A DNA stretch of 64,000 bases from Halorientalis persicus (GCF_900110215.1 NZ_FOCX01000009.1:1-64000), one strand, 5' to 3'. Numbered from the stretch's first letter, positions 19,901 to 29,521 are shown. Notes: a model not told the origin generated them from the sequence alone. Made by a program: numbers and translations.

Positions 19901-22900
19901 GACAATAATCTGAACGGCGAGGACGAGGAGGGCAACCCGATGCCGGATCCGACCGACGACGCGTTCACACTCAAAGAATTGTACCTGGTAGCCAAGCGGA
20001 TGACCGAACACAAGGAGGTTCCTAAAGCCCCCAACAGCGACCGTGACATCGAAAAGGTGCTCACTCGCCAGTTTGCCAAGACCGACCAGTCCTTCCAGAA
20101 CTCCATGTCGGCGGTGTTGAATCGATTCGAGAAGGTCATGCAGGACCCCCAGCTCTGGCGGGCGATGAACCACGTCGCCGAGTGGGACCACGACAAAGGC
20201 GATTACGCAGATGACGCTGCTATCTTCGATTTCAGGAAAGTCATCGAGGACGACGACGCCGTGGTGCTGTTCGACCTCGGGCGGCTCGAAGAAGGCAAGC
20301 ACGCCTTCTCGTCGCTCCTGCTATCTGTTCTCTGGGATGCCGTCCAGAAGCGGAACATGGAACAGCAAAACGAGTACGACAAGATTGTCAACCTCATCAT
20401 CGAAGAGGCTGCGCCTATCACAGCAACCCGGCTGGTCCGGGAAGACTTGATCCCCGAATCCCGGTCGTTCGGGATGAGCCTCGAGTTCGTGATGCAGTAT
20501 CCGGGACAGGTCAAAGAAGAATCCGAACGGGCCTACGAGGAACTGTTCAACGACATCCACACCAAGATTTTCGGCAACATCGAGAAGGAGATCAACGTCT
20601 CCGAGATCCTCGCGACGGACACAAAACCGCCCGAGGAGATGCAGAACAAACTCCAACAACTGCCGCCGGGTGAATGGATTGCATCCCTGCCGGCCTCGAA
20701 GTTCCACGGGCAAGTGCCCACGCCGTTCAGTGTCCGGGCGCTTGATATTCCGAGCGGGCATCCCGAATCGTCTGCGCCGCTCACGGAACGAGAACGCGAC
20801 CGCTTCGAGGACGACTACGACAACCGATACGAGGCAACGCTCAAACAACACGCCGTTGACCGCCCGGAAGTCGTCGACACCGCCTACTACGACGGCGAAG
20901 TTCGATATCAGTCCAAACAAGACGGTTCACAGCAGGAGGATACCGGTGCGTCTGTAGACGGAGAGAGCCGAGCATCGGGAGCCCAACAGCAGGGCACAGA
21001 GGATAGCGACAACCTCAACGGACATATTGACGATCTTGAAAGCTTCTCTGATCGAGGCAGCCACAATACGACCGAAAGCGTTGGAGACAGTGTCTTTAAC
21101 GACAGCAAGTCCGACGCAGAAGACGATCAAAACACAGGCCCAGTGGCGGCAGGTCCAACTACTGAAGGAACGCAAGACGACAGCAACTCCGACAACGGTG
21201 CAAAAACCATTCCTGGCAGTGTCGGTCTCGCCACAGAGTCGGAAACAGACACGGGTGAGGATGAAAAACCTCCCAACGACGGAAACGGGTCTAAGACCGA
21301 TCTTACCGAAAATGGAGCGTCACAGCCAACGGGTGCCTCCGGAGCAGCCACTGTAGACCCTCCCAACGAGTCAAACTCTGACGCAGAATCCCAACACGAA
21401 GCAAAAGCAGCCGCGGAGGGCGCTGCCGAAGGGTCAGAACCAGACCCGGAAGAACCCGCACAGGAATCAGAGATCGAATCCGGCAAGAACGACACCGATG
21501 CGGACGAAGAGCAGGCTGATGAGCAGGGATTAAATTCAGTCACCGATCTCCCGGCCCACATCACACTCACCGACGACGAATTCTATGAGTGTACGATCTG
21601 TGGATCGCGGTTCGCTCCAAGCAAACCAACATTAGCAGCCCAGTGTTGCCAGTTCGACTCGCAGATGGCGGCAATCCACGTCGGCGGGTACATCAACGCC
21701 AAGTACGACGATAAATACGAGTTTGCTCAACACGTCCAGAAGTTGAACGACCAACGGCGACGGATCGGCCTCGATCCGATTGAAGAGGAATTCGTCGCTG
21801 AAGATGATTTCCCCGACCACCAGGACCACAACGTCGATGAGCTCCCGAACCGGGTCACATACCACGAGCCCGGAGAGTATCGGTGTGAAATCTGCCATTC
21901 CTACCACACAGCAGGGCGCTGGAAGCGTGCATTCGGTTGCTGCGATATCGAAGACGTAGAAGAAGCCCAGACGATCCTGAGCGGCATCTTCTACGAACAC
22001 GACGTCAAATCAGTCAGGGAAATCCCCAGTGAACAATGGGCAGAAATCACACGCCAACTCACCACAGCAGCGAGTGATATCCCACTGTCAGAGCTTCAAC
22101 GCGCACCAAAACCCACGGGTATCAATGCCGGTCCGTGGTGGGAAACCGCGTCGGTTGATCCCGACGATATGCCTGTTGAACCCCAGGATGGATATGGAAC
22201 CACCGAAGACGAAAGTAGCGCCGAGACTGCCGACGAAGAGCATGAGTTGAGCGAAGACGAAGACCGCGAGATAGGTGAGGGGCTCGATTACGAAAGAGAC
22301 ACTGGGGCTGCCGAGACCGACAGTGACGATGGGCAGAGCGAATCTGTCTCTTTCACCGACACAGAGTCGGTGTTTGAAGAGTACACAAGAGAGAGGATCA
22401 AAGAAGCAGAAGCTGCGAAAGGATTGAACGAAGACGATAGGGAGTTTCTCGAAGCGGTTGCCCATGCGTTAGCAGATAAAGACCATCCGAAACTAGAGGG
22501 ATACCATCTCCTTGACAGTATGAACAATCTCGTACAGAGGTTCACTAACCCACAGATTGAGGCCTTCAAGAAGATGGGGTATCTGCGTGAAGATGATACC
22601 TACCGTGCAAAGTACTACGATCTCACTGACGATGGGTGGCAGAGAGTCGAGTCGGTAACAAAGCCCACAAATACAGAAGGTGACGTTGGAGAGAACGTTG
22701 CCCACCGAGTCGGCGTTAAGCGTGTGAAATACTACCTCTTGGAGGAGAAAGATGCTGTTGAGTCTGTGGAAACATACCATCAGCCAGAAGGGGCCGACGA
22801 GGTCATTGACGTCGTTGGATACGGTGAGAACGGGAACGTCAAACACGTGGCTGAGGTGGAAACGGATTCAAACGATTATCAATCGATCCGTGACGACTGG

Positions 22901-23170
22901 AATACAATGGTTACACAGAACGTGCCCGCCCTGTGGGCCGTTCCTGACAAAGATGCAGCAGAGACAGTCCTCCGAGCGCTCAAATCCAAGGTTCCAGAGT
23001 TCAGAGAGAAAGACTACGGCGAATTGGAGTCGGTTGACCATATTTATCAAATTCGCGATTGGGCGCTTTTCGACGACGACGAGAATCGGATTCACGCTGC
23101 TGGAATCACTGATATCAAGTCTCTCAAATCAAACGCGTTCAAGGGCTTCGACCTGGAGGACTACGAATGA
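16985..23170 (+). CDS. Giant VirD4/TraG-like coupling protein with zinc knuckles and nuclease-like tail
   Basis: This 2061-residue protein is about three times the usual coupling-protein length. An N-terminal domain (1-170) is followed by a long acidic disordered stretch (about 180-460). A VirD4/TraG-like ATPase core comes next: Walker A RTGAGKS near 849-855, DPKGDG about 30 residues later, and Walker B LIIEEA near 1137-1142. A second acidic stretch (1310-1525) precedes two tandem CxxC-x14-CC modules (C1536/1539/1554/1555 and C1634/1637/1652/1653). The C-terminus has a winged-helix-like part and a segment with D1942 and E1957-V-E1959, compatible with a PD-(D/E)xK-like nuclease fold. The tail region after about 22370 is AT-richer. 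The last bases overlap the primase gene (ATGA). Coupling role: likely; nuclease role: inference. Confidence 0.8.
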   Translation: MASNPNTIKFEPHNSGADIGFRTKEFIRVTPSTEEFDEGNAITHLRALLDMKSGSGSWHLPKLSSDSDDPTIEFLALTEGEGRPIEIYYGADAGIAALKDRLEEIYPNSFEIERVNIDVERKLSKQVYLPVPKFVEHLKAGNLRPDYDDITVSTGKTDLPVAADDVDKQFTDERSAAGGGPADPDDLGSATTGDSFVADVHAEASEHYHVDYTVGEDGEVEPDETDVQVKTDADQSEAQPAPESKTQPEDESTDTSANSSEEASAKTNGDHAKPVETDGDSTSEPAEPPTEGTAESSDRAEQTAKNGSEPPEDDSESEDTEPNPSESVEKDSNDPDDPNPMLGIFGDKEELAEEETPSSEDATGGTYPVSGDDEDGDDSTDDTASTDDTDSDADDDPDVRSDGGKIRPKSHTGSNDSEDRTDGSKQDDELHGEDVREIEWLGDEIEYTEDGTPLRHIDNTIPLQNGDVVLLHDESIAPDENESKVTAPGPVAVDDDLVLVRPAPEGTSSVAARWRGEAEWRNDWMTTLGSDTRSPASKANRGTMMGQETADSDFNLPDPDSMLGPILNELSKSKEPLAFQVTINRKEDWKSQMHKRKVDVEDNTEAWLNKFWNMVVHQGDSKSAEDRELKPNEQRRLELMEAKTPKETWEANIRAVMPLTTAAPGVISGKSDIASADNTTDEEKRTQKYAEETLQTISRALNDLSGAFYRLDSEVLTPDSSWGRNNTDSITEYKSLLERRVNTGRGEEGMVKKLITGKRYYPHFVVGPAELLPLFTIPPEESLAAEVYRNTIERQKSENPLPRPNPQLLDEYREGLPVGYPIDQQGYPEEETARLPPGKLTQHIARFARTGAGKSIAVENDMLHLDENVAGPTILIDPKGDGLAGEFLQAYYKKHENLDSVYHFKAPDLIPAISFFDIRPQLAAGRAREDAIQSKVRQFHEVMAMVMGREEYEAAYAAKDIIAFLITALFDKDNNLNGEDEEGNPMPDPTDDAFTLKELYLVAKRMTEHKEVPKAPNSDRDIEKVLTRQFAKTDQSFQNSMSAVLNRFEKVMQDPQLWRAMNHVAEWDHDKGDYADDAAIFDFRKVIEDDDAVVLFDLGRLEEGKHAFSSLLLSVLWDAVQKRNMEQQNEYDKIVNLIIEEAAPITATRLVREDLIPESRSFGMSLEFVMQYPGQVKEESERAYEELFNDIHTKIFGNIEKEINVSEILATDTKPPEEMQNKLQQLPPGEWIASLPASKFHGQVPTPFSVRALDIPSGHPESSAPLTERERDRFEDDYDNRYEATLKQHAVDRPEVVDTAYYDGEVRYQSKQDGSQQEDTGASVDGESRASGAQQQGTEDSDNLNGHIDDLESFSDRGSHNTTESVGDSVFNDSKSDAEDDQNTGPVAAGPTTEGTQDDSNSDNGAKTIPGSVGLATESETDTGEDEKPPNDGNGSKTDLTENGASQPTGASGAATVDPPNESNSDAESQHEAKAAAEGAAEGSEPDPEEPAQESEIESGKNDTDADEEQADEQGLNSVTDLPAHITLTDDEFYECTICGSRFAPSKPTLAAQCCQFDSQMAAIHVGGYINAKYDDKYEFAQHVQKLNDQRRRIGLDPIEEEFVAEDDFPDHQDHNVDELPNRVTYHEPGEYRCEICHSYHTAGRWKRAFGCCDIEDVEEAQTILSGIFYEHDVKSVREIPSEQWAEITRQLTTAASDIPLSELQRAPKPTGINAGPWWETASVDPDDMPVEPQDGYGTTEDESSAETADEEHELSEDEDREIGEGLDYERDTGAAETDSDDGQSESVSFTDTESVFEEYTRERIKEAEAAKGLNEDDREFLEAVAHALADKDHPKLEGYHLLDSMNNLVQRFTNPQIEAFKKMGYLREDDTYRAKYYDLTDDGWQRVESVTKPTNTEGDVGENVAHRVGVKRVKYYLLEEKDAVESVETYHQPEGADEVIDVVGYGENGNVKHVAEVETDSNDYQSIRDDWNTMVTQNVPALWAVPDKDAAETVLRALKSKVPEFREKDYGELESVDHIYQIRDWALFDDDENRIHAAGITDIKSLKSNAFKGFDLEDYE

Positions 23171-24255
23171 CGTGGGAGTCGAGCGACCCTGCTGACATCC
23201 GGTCATATTATATCGACGAGTTCCCGGAATATCGCGAAAAACTGCCCAATTACATTGGACCACACACACCGACTGAATACGCGATTGCGTTCAGAGACGA
23301 ACATCCAGTCTCGGGGAGTGGAATGCCCGATCGGGACTTCATCCGCCGGAGTACCTGGGCCACAGATGAGGACGGCTCACTCCAGCATAAACATTTCCCG
23401 TTGTTCTCCGAGCTACTGAATTTCATCCAGTACCCGGCCAGATATGATCCGCTTCAACGGATAGATGCCGACGCGCAGCTGGTTGATCCCGCTGTCCCGG
23501 GTATTGATAGTGACCCTGTTTCAGCGGCAGTCTACTACAGCGCGACACTCCACGAGGGGCCGTGGCAGTTGTTCATCGATATCGACGCCAAAGATGTCGC
23601 AGCCGAGCGTGCAGCGGACGCATACGGCGAGAAGGCTACCAGCCTTCGCGATGATGAGCTTCGTCGGAAGGCGGGTATCGTCGACGAACCACCCGCCGGC
23701 AAGCACTACGCGTTTCAGGATATTCGCCAGTCGCTAGAGTATGGATTCACGGTCAAAGGCATCCTTGAGACTCAATTCAACGCCAGTGTCGTGGAAGTGC
23801 GGTACTCTGGGCAGGGGTGTCACGTCGTCGGTCTCGATGCAGATAGCGCCCACCAATACGACACAAAAGCCCGCACTGTGATCGCGACGCTCATCGAAGA
23901 AGAGTTCGGGATCCCGATTGACGCGGAAGTGACGCCAGATCGTTCGCGTGTCATGCGGCTGCCTTACTCCCTCCATTCGGAGGTATCGCGGATTGTAACT
24001 CCCATTTCATCACCGGATTTTGACTTCCGGGAAGAGGCGACTCCAGAGTTCCTGGACACAACTCATCGGGGTGGACACGGTGGTGGGGGTGACAGCACCA
24101 AGTCCACAGAAAGCGATGGGGCAGACCCCGACGCGGACGGGTCGGGTGCAATGACACCAGACGGGGCTGATGAGGTACTTCAGGAGTCCAATAGCGGGGG
24201 GAGCGATAGTAGCAGCACCGCTCACACCAAAGACAACACGACTACGAACTCATGA
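23167..24255 (+). CDS. PriS-like archaeo-eukaryotic primase small subunit
   Basis: The 362-residue protein shows the three hallmarks of archaeo-eukaryotic primases. A DxD metal-binding pair lies in LFIDIDAKD (D138, D140), a nucleotide-binding SGQGCHVV has His219, and a third motif RSRVMRLPYSLH spans about 259-270. The C-terminus (about 290-362) is low-complexity. It probably synthesises primers, either for plasmid replication or on the transferred single strand in the recipient, as primases of conjugative elements do. It overlaps the coupling protein gene and the next gene by four bases each, so all three are translationally linked. Confidence 0.8.
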   Translation: MTWESSDPADIRSYYIDEFPEYREKLPNYIGPHTPTEYAIAFRDEHPVSGSGMPDRDFIRRSTWATDEDGSLQHKHFPLFSELLNFIQYPARYDPLQRIDADAQLVDPAVPGIDSDPVSAAVYYSATLHEGPWQLFIDIDAKDVAAERAADAYGEKATSLRDDELRRKAGIVDEPPAGKHYAFQDIRQSLEYGFTVKGILETQFNASVVEVRYSGQGCHVVGLDADSAHQYDTKARTVIATLIEEEFGIPIDAEVTPDRSRVMRLPYSLHSEVSRIVTPISSPDFDFREEATPEFLDTTHRGGHGGGGDSTKSTESDGADPDADGSGAMTPDGADEVLQESNSGGSDSSSTAHTKDNTTTNS

Positions 24256-25871
24256 GCTCGGAGCAATCCAAACACGACGTCGGAGAGAAATATACGATGG
24301 ACGCAACGGAGAGCCTATTAGCTGCATACCGAACGGCTGCTCTCCCAGTCGAATACACGGGATCTGCCCATCGGACGCTCTATGATCGAGGGCTTGACGT
24401 TCTACAAGAGCGTCACAGTATCTCTCAAATCGATCAACCTCAATCAGAATCCGGCAGTGGTGATTCTGATGGGGCCTCATTGGACCTGCATGGGCTGATT
24501 GATCGGTTTGGGACGATTGCGATTGATCGCGGGCTTGATCGGAAAGTAACGGGAGAGCCCCCATTCCGGGATCCTGCCGTCCTCGCCACTACAGCCACAC
24601 TCGCGAGCTATATCATCACGAACCAGGAGAAGTACAAGGGCGTCCCGGAGAAGAACAGCAAACTGCTCACGGATATTCGTGATTACTACATCACACGCCT
24701 GACGCGGATGATCCGGGAACACAACGACCAGGACATCATTCTACAGGAACTCGCAGAGGTTCTCTACAGTAAACCAGAGCCAGAAGACGGACCGATCCCA
24801 AGTCGGATTTGCACGGACGTACGGGAAATGGATGAGTTTGGAGGCCGATTATACCTCGAAATACCCGTGGCCTCTGCCTCCCCACAGTGTCTCGTCTACC
24901 GAAGTGATGGCAGTGTCGGGGCCCGATACAACGCCGACACAGGAGAGAAAGAAGGCGATCTGCTGACCCACACCAAAGATAACCACCTGTACGTCCCGGC
25001 GGTACACGCAGAATACAAGCTTCGCGAACGGCTCAAAGACGACTTCTTTGCCCTGTTGTTCTCGATAGAAGACACGCTCGGCGACGAACAACAAGAATGG
25101 TTCCTCAATGGCGAGTACGGGATGGTCAAGGAACTTGAAAAGTGGGTCCGGACCGGACAAAACCAGCGGATCTACAACGACTGGGACCCCGACACGCAGT
25201 TCGCGCGCACCATTGAAAACGCAATCGGAGACGCTGACAGCTATCAGACCGGGCAAACCTTCACCCTCTCCGCGCTGTACGAGATCCTTTCAGAGTACGA
25301 GCCTGAACGTGACTGGGAGAAGAAACGGCTCCGCCGGATAACAAGCCCTGAAGCACTCCATGAGAGCCTTGACGCTGTGATTGAGTCTATGCCGACCTGG
25401 GAACGGGTCACGACAGGCACCGAGACAGACGCCTACTACATCGACGAGACATCCAGTCAGTACAAAGAGGTCCACGTCGACGAAATCAGCGATCTCTTTG
25501 AACTTCCCTGCTTTCAGAACCTGCGAGACAAACTTCACCAGCAGCCTCCAGTCCGCAAGTGGCTGTTCAGTTTCGTCCGTCTTTGCAGCTGGCTACCACA
25601 ATATTACGACGCCGATGACGAGAAGCTCGTCCAAGACATCAAAGACATCTTCTCACAGTTCCCGTGGTACGACGAAGCCACGACAGAATACCAAACTCGG
25701 TACGAACTCTCCAACACGATCGCCGGCAACACCCCGCTCCCAATGCACTGTGACAACGACACGATGCAGCTATTTTGCATCGGCCAAGAGACGTGTGACT
25801 ACAATATCTACAGTTCTATCGACTTCGATAAAGAACTGTACCAAGAGATTGACGAGCGAAATTCGTCGTAG
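24252..25871 (+). CDS. PriL-like partner with C-terminal Cys (Fe-S-like) motif
   Basis: This 539-residue protein follows the PriS-like gene with an ATGA overlap. Its C-terminal 60 residues match the pattern of the PriL iron-sulfur domain: a W..Y..A...YQ segment, NTIAGNTPLPMHC with Cys500, then CIGQETC with Cys509 and Cys515, followed by an aromatic stretch. The rest (helical N-terminal domain, then DFFALLFSIEDTLGDEQQEWF and so on) is not recognisable to me. A fourth Cys ligand would have to come from upstream, such as LPCFQN or RLCSW. Together with the preceding gene it probably forms a two-subunit element-encoded primase. Confidence 0.65.
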   Translation: MSSEQSKHDVGEKYTMDATESLLAAYRTAALPVEYTGSAHRTLYDRGLDVLQERHSISQIDQPQSESGSGDSDGASLDLHGLIDRFGTIAIDRGLDRKVTGEPPFRDPAVLATTATLASYIITNQEKYKGVPEKNSKLLTDIRDYYITRLTRMIREHNDQDIILQELAEVLYSKPEPEDGPIPSRICTDVREMDEFGGRLYLEIPVASASPQCLVYRSDGSVGARYNADTGEKEGDLLTHTKDNHLYVPAVHAEYKLRERLKDDFFALLFSIEDTLGDEQQEWFLNGEYGMVKELEKWVRTGQNQRIYNDWDPDTQFARTIENAIGDADSYQTGQTFTLSALYEILSEYEPERDWEKKRLRRITSPEALHESLDAVIESMPTWERVTTGTETDAYYIDETSSQYKEVHVDEISDLFELPCFQNLRDKLHQQPPVRKWLFSFVRLCSWLPQYYDADDEKLVQDIKDIFSQFPWYDEATTEYQTRYELSNTIAGNTPLPMHCDNDTMQLFCIGQETCDYNIYSSIDFDKELYQEIDERNSS

Positions 25872-28110
25872 TCCGGCGTTAATTTTCCCGGAATAGCGCA
25901 CCTTCTCCATTGGGTTTCCCGGTAAAAATAGCCCCTGTCTTCCGCCAATAATCACCACAACCCACGCAATCAGTAACAAACTTAGCCACGCGGAGTGGGT
26001 ACGATCATAGCTGGATCATCGATAATTTATCCATATATCTCTGACAGAGAAGTAAAAATATTATAATCGATATTGTCTGAGTGAATAGTTGGAACTAGCG
26101 TATCAAATAGAGAAAGCACCCGTGGCACAAACATAGATTATCAGATACATGGGCCACTCAGCCATTCACGGCGGTGGGTCTCTCAGCGTTCGTCCCAGCA
26201 CAATCAGACAAGTCCAACTGTCGATCATGCTCACAAATCAGACTCCTATCCGCTCTCACGCCGGTCAGGTTCATAGATACATACACAAAAGAAATAGCAA
26301 AATGATTCTACTATACAAGTCGATTACACTGCGAATACGCAATTCAATGTATTGAGTTATAGTATAAGATATAGGCAGAATAGTGGTGGACTATTTCACC
26401 GGGTTTGCACAGTTGCTCGCACACCCCATCAGAACGTGTGTAGATCTCGGGATTAATTTCTCAGCGGCGGTTCTCGCACACAACCGCTTATTCATACTGC
26501 CTACTCCCTAAATTCTACTTTAGCTGATGATATCCATATTACCGATACCAACTAAGAACAATTAGAAATTGTAATGAATATAGTCTGCACCTCATATCAA
26601 CAGTGTGGTAGGCAGACACAGCTGAAGAGAGTGGTGCAGGGATCGCCCGAATCAAGATATTAATTTGTCTTACTGCCAATTTGTTAATGTTAGAAATGAT
26701 CTTTATTTATTTTATACTTATTTGAGCAGGGCAGATATCGCCATGCTACCGGAAACTGATCTTATATCAACTCTCTTACTATGCTTTCACCGTCGCGCTC
26801 AAAGAGCCAGTGTGGTCAGGCCCGGTGGTATGGCGTCGCACTGAGCGCCAATTCAGACTCAATTACCGACTATTATTCTAGTATAACGATTTTATATTAA
26901 CGCTGTCGCCATAGTTCACATTATGTCTTTAATTAGAACAATGATTCTATGGACCGTCCTAATTTTTCGTCTTTTGTGCGCTTCTATTATGCCCGCATTC
27001 AGAGAACAGTATGGGCGTATCTCTCCATTCGATTATCCAGTTTAGCTCCAGAACCGAATGGAACTGAGATATCTGCTGGCGACGATCTTATGTTCCGAAG
27101 TTGTCTCGACGTGACTAAACTCTTGGTTAAATCAAACCAACGGCTTTCATCTAATCAGAACAGGCAGTATATTATGTGTTCTAACAACAGATTATAGGTG
27201 GAAATAACCCTTCTACGAGTACGGAACAACTACCACAGATTCTGTCGAAAATGTGATTATAACACAGAGGATTCCTAACTCTCACTTCACCCTCCCATTC
27301 GGTCACAGCTATAACAGACATACTGCTACGAGGGAGTTCCAGCCACCCGATCGTCACAAGACCCAGATCTCACATCCACTGACACAGAATGTTAGACCCA
27401 GCGTCGTCAGAATATCTCGAAAATCTGAAACCCGAATCTGAGACCGACTCTCTTTAGCCGGAGACCGGATAAACACCCGTTTCAGAACTGTAAAAAACAT
27501 ATTTCCTCTCAAAAATGCTCTTGTAGGAAGTGTAGGTAATGAATCCATCGGTGTGGAGGTGAAATATTGATACAGACGGTCCATGTCGGCTATAGAATCC
27601 ATTTTCACCATTATTTCACTTGTGGCAGGTAGAAATATCTTTGTTTGTGCCGCCCAGACACGCAAAAACACGCAGTGCAGGTGTTCAAATCCAAATACTA
27701 ACACAGTTCTCCACGCTCAGCACGCTTACGTTCCCGAAAACAGCCGAATTACGAGTGGGATTACACGACAGTCCCCCAAATCGCCACTTTCAGCACGCTT
27801 ACGTTCCCGAAAACAGCCGAATTACGAGTGAAATTACACGACAGTTCCCCAAATCACCACTTTCAGCACGCTTACGTTCCCGAAAACAGCCATATTAGTG
27901 GTATTTCACCCCGGAACAGACAGATATATTATTATAATAATCTGACTTCGGGGCGAAAACGGGTATATTACACCGGCAAGATCCAAGAAAAACGCAATTT
28001 TGCGTTTTGAGAAAACAGGATAATATTACCTCCAGACGCAAATAACAGTCTTAGATTGCGTCTAAGGAAAGCTAACGGTTTTAGGTCCGGTTAAACTCTC
28101 AAACACCCCC
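25872..28110. other. 2.2-kb AT-rich gene-poor region
   Basis: This stretch is much more AT-rich than the flanking genes. It holds only short frames without haloarchaeal coding character. It contains scattered TATA-like runs, a 73-bp tandem repeat (27718-27892) and an ACGCAA/TTGCGT motif cluster (27989-28119). Length, composition and repeats fit a replication origin, a transfer origin or a partition region downstream of the transfer and primase operon. Confidence 0.5.
27718..27892. repeat. 73-bp tandem repeat, 2.4 copies
   Basis: Units begin with CAGCACGCTTACGTTCCCG at 27718, 27791 and 27864, an exact 73-bp period. The first two units are nearly identical (differences such as GTGGGATT against GTGAAATT). 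The third breaks off after about 29 bases. No coding frame is conserved through the units, so a protein-binding or structural role is more likely than a coding one. Confidence 0.85.
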
Positions 28111-28119
28111 CGATTTGCG
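27989..28119. repeat. Cluster of ACGCAA/TTGCGT inverted motifs
   Basis: An inverted repeat AAAACGCAA (27989) and TTGCGTTTT (28000) is followed by a second, AGACGCAA (28034) and TTGCGTCT (28056). A fifth TTTGCGTC stands near 28113. Five copies of one hexamer in 130 bases, in both orientations, look like binding sites for a replication, partition or transfer protein. Confidence 0.6.
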
Positions 28120-29346
28120 TCCGAAAGAAAGGGTCCGGATGCGGGTAGAAGGAGGGGGTGACAAGACAGGCGGTGACAGGCGGGTGTGCAACCGGCCGAG
28201 AAGAGCGGGGGGTGTGAGGGGGAGATCGTACTGGTGGATACTCAGGATGCTGACACAGGCGCGTGGCAGCCAGCACGCTCAGACAGGCAGGGGTTGCAGG
28301 AGGTCGTCGAGGGTGGTCACCCATCGCTCGGTAGGGTGGGGACCCAGGCCGGGCGCGACAGCAGACTGGCTCGAGGATGGGTGGTGGCACTGGGGACAGA
28401 GCCAGTCTCAGAAACGTGAGAAAAAACGGGGACTCGTGTGTGCGGGACAGAGTGTGGAGACAAACAGCAGCGGATCACTCACAGGCGCGGTCGGACCGAG
28501 ACGCTGGGCATGGAGATGGGACTACACTGGGACGGACCGCCAGGACGATCACGACGAGACTCCCCAGTGGTAGGAGCAACACTGGGACCGACACTACGAT
28601 CGGGGCGGCCCCCAGGGGGACAGGCTTCGGTATCACTCCGAGTTCGACGACCGCGTCGAGGGCGGTGGTGATGGAGACCGCCCACGCCCTCGCGCCGACG
28701 GGTCGCCGCGGCTCGCTGCGCGCCGCGGTCTGGACTCGGTCGCAGGCTCCCTCGCCAGCTCCGCGGTGCTTTCGTCGCCGGGGCAACGCCCTCGGCGCTC
28801 GCCCGTGTGTCCACCAGGTGATAGTCTTGGCCAGCCGAAACAAACGGGTGGTCCCCGCCTACGCTTCCGAGTGGGGACCAGCCAGTCGCGACATCCCGCA
28901 ACACGGGACCGCCAACAGTGGACTGTTCGGCCAGTTGAAACCCTCTGAGATGTGAGAGAAACGCGCCGTTCGAGTGGCCCCCGGCTTCGGCACCCGATCG
29001 GCTCTCGCTCTCCACGGCCCGAGCGCTCGCGTCCTCCTTGGCGCCGTCGCTCGCACCCTCCCGGTGCGCCATCGGGTAAGCCCGTCGGTTGCGCCCCTCG
29101 GCGGCTTTCGCGTTCCAGTGCTTGGTGCCGGCGAGTGTGCCGCGCTGACGCGCGTTTGCCTCACCGACAGTCGCACTGGACACGGGCCGCCAGTCCGGGC
29201 CGGACACGAGCGGGCTTATCCCGATGGTCGCTCGGCGCCGGCGTCGTTTGGCGCGCGCTCTGGTTGGGACCCATCCCGACGGCGCGTCACCTCGCCCCCA
29301 AGGGGGCTCGGTGCGGCGCGAGGCGACGCGCCTACAGGTGTGAACT
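28120..29346. other. 1.2-kb GC-rich stretch without a convincing gene
   Basis: Several long overlapping frames exist on both strands, but their products are Arg/Pro/Ser-rich rather than acidic and none is clearly coding. One minus-strand frame near 28475-28690 encodes a hydrophobic stretch (VPVLLLPLGSLVVIVLAV) and could be a small membrane protein. The DNA has many imperfect GC-rich palindromes. I see no recognised element. Confidence 0.4.
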
Positions 29347-29517
29347 ATGAACGGAGACAGACAGGTTAGCGTTCCGAGTACTGACAGTGAAACGGAAGCG
29401 ACGACCGACACGGCGGATGCGGTGGCTCGCCAACTCGCCCACCAACGGAAGCGGCGGGCGAAAGAGCAGGAAATCGAATCAGCCGTCAGCCAAATTGAGT
29501 CCGGGCGAGGTGCGTAG
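29347..29517 (+). CDS. 56-residue small protein, paralogue of the one at 33246
   Basis: The frame begins MNGDRQVSVPSTDSETEA and continues TTDTADAVARQLAHQRKRR, ending in a predicted charged helix (56 residues). The protein at 33246 has the same plan: a GDR.vSV.S start, a Ser/Thr/Asp-rich segment, TTDTAD.VA.Q, then a Gln/Arg-rich helix and an Asp/Glu-Ile end. Conservation between two distant loci supports real coding despite the small size. Both genes are followed directly by a small Cys-rich gene, so the pair is probably a conserved two-gene unit. Function unknown. Confidence 0.6.
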   Translation: MNGDRQVSVPSTDSETEATTDTADAVARQLAHQRKRRAKEQEIESAVSQIESGRGA

Positions 29518-29521
29518 ACCC

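Noticed and set aside
26149-27197. Short frames (68 and 82 codons) in the AT-rich region
   Set aside because: Their products have no haloarchaeal composition, promoter or motif.
27718-27892. CRISPR array
   Set aside because: The 73-bp units are nearly identical over their whole length. There is no alternation of repeat and unique spacer, and no cas gene is near.
28479-29411. Long minus-strand open frame (310 codons) and overlapping plus-strand frames
   Set aside because: The products are Arg/Pro/Ser-rich and not acidic, several frames overlap equally well, and no motif is present. GC-rich DNA produces such frames by chance.
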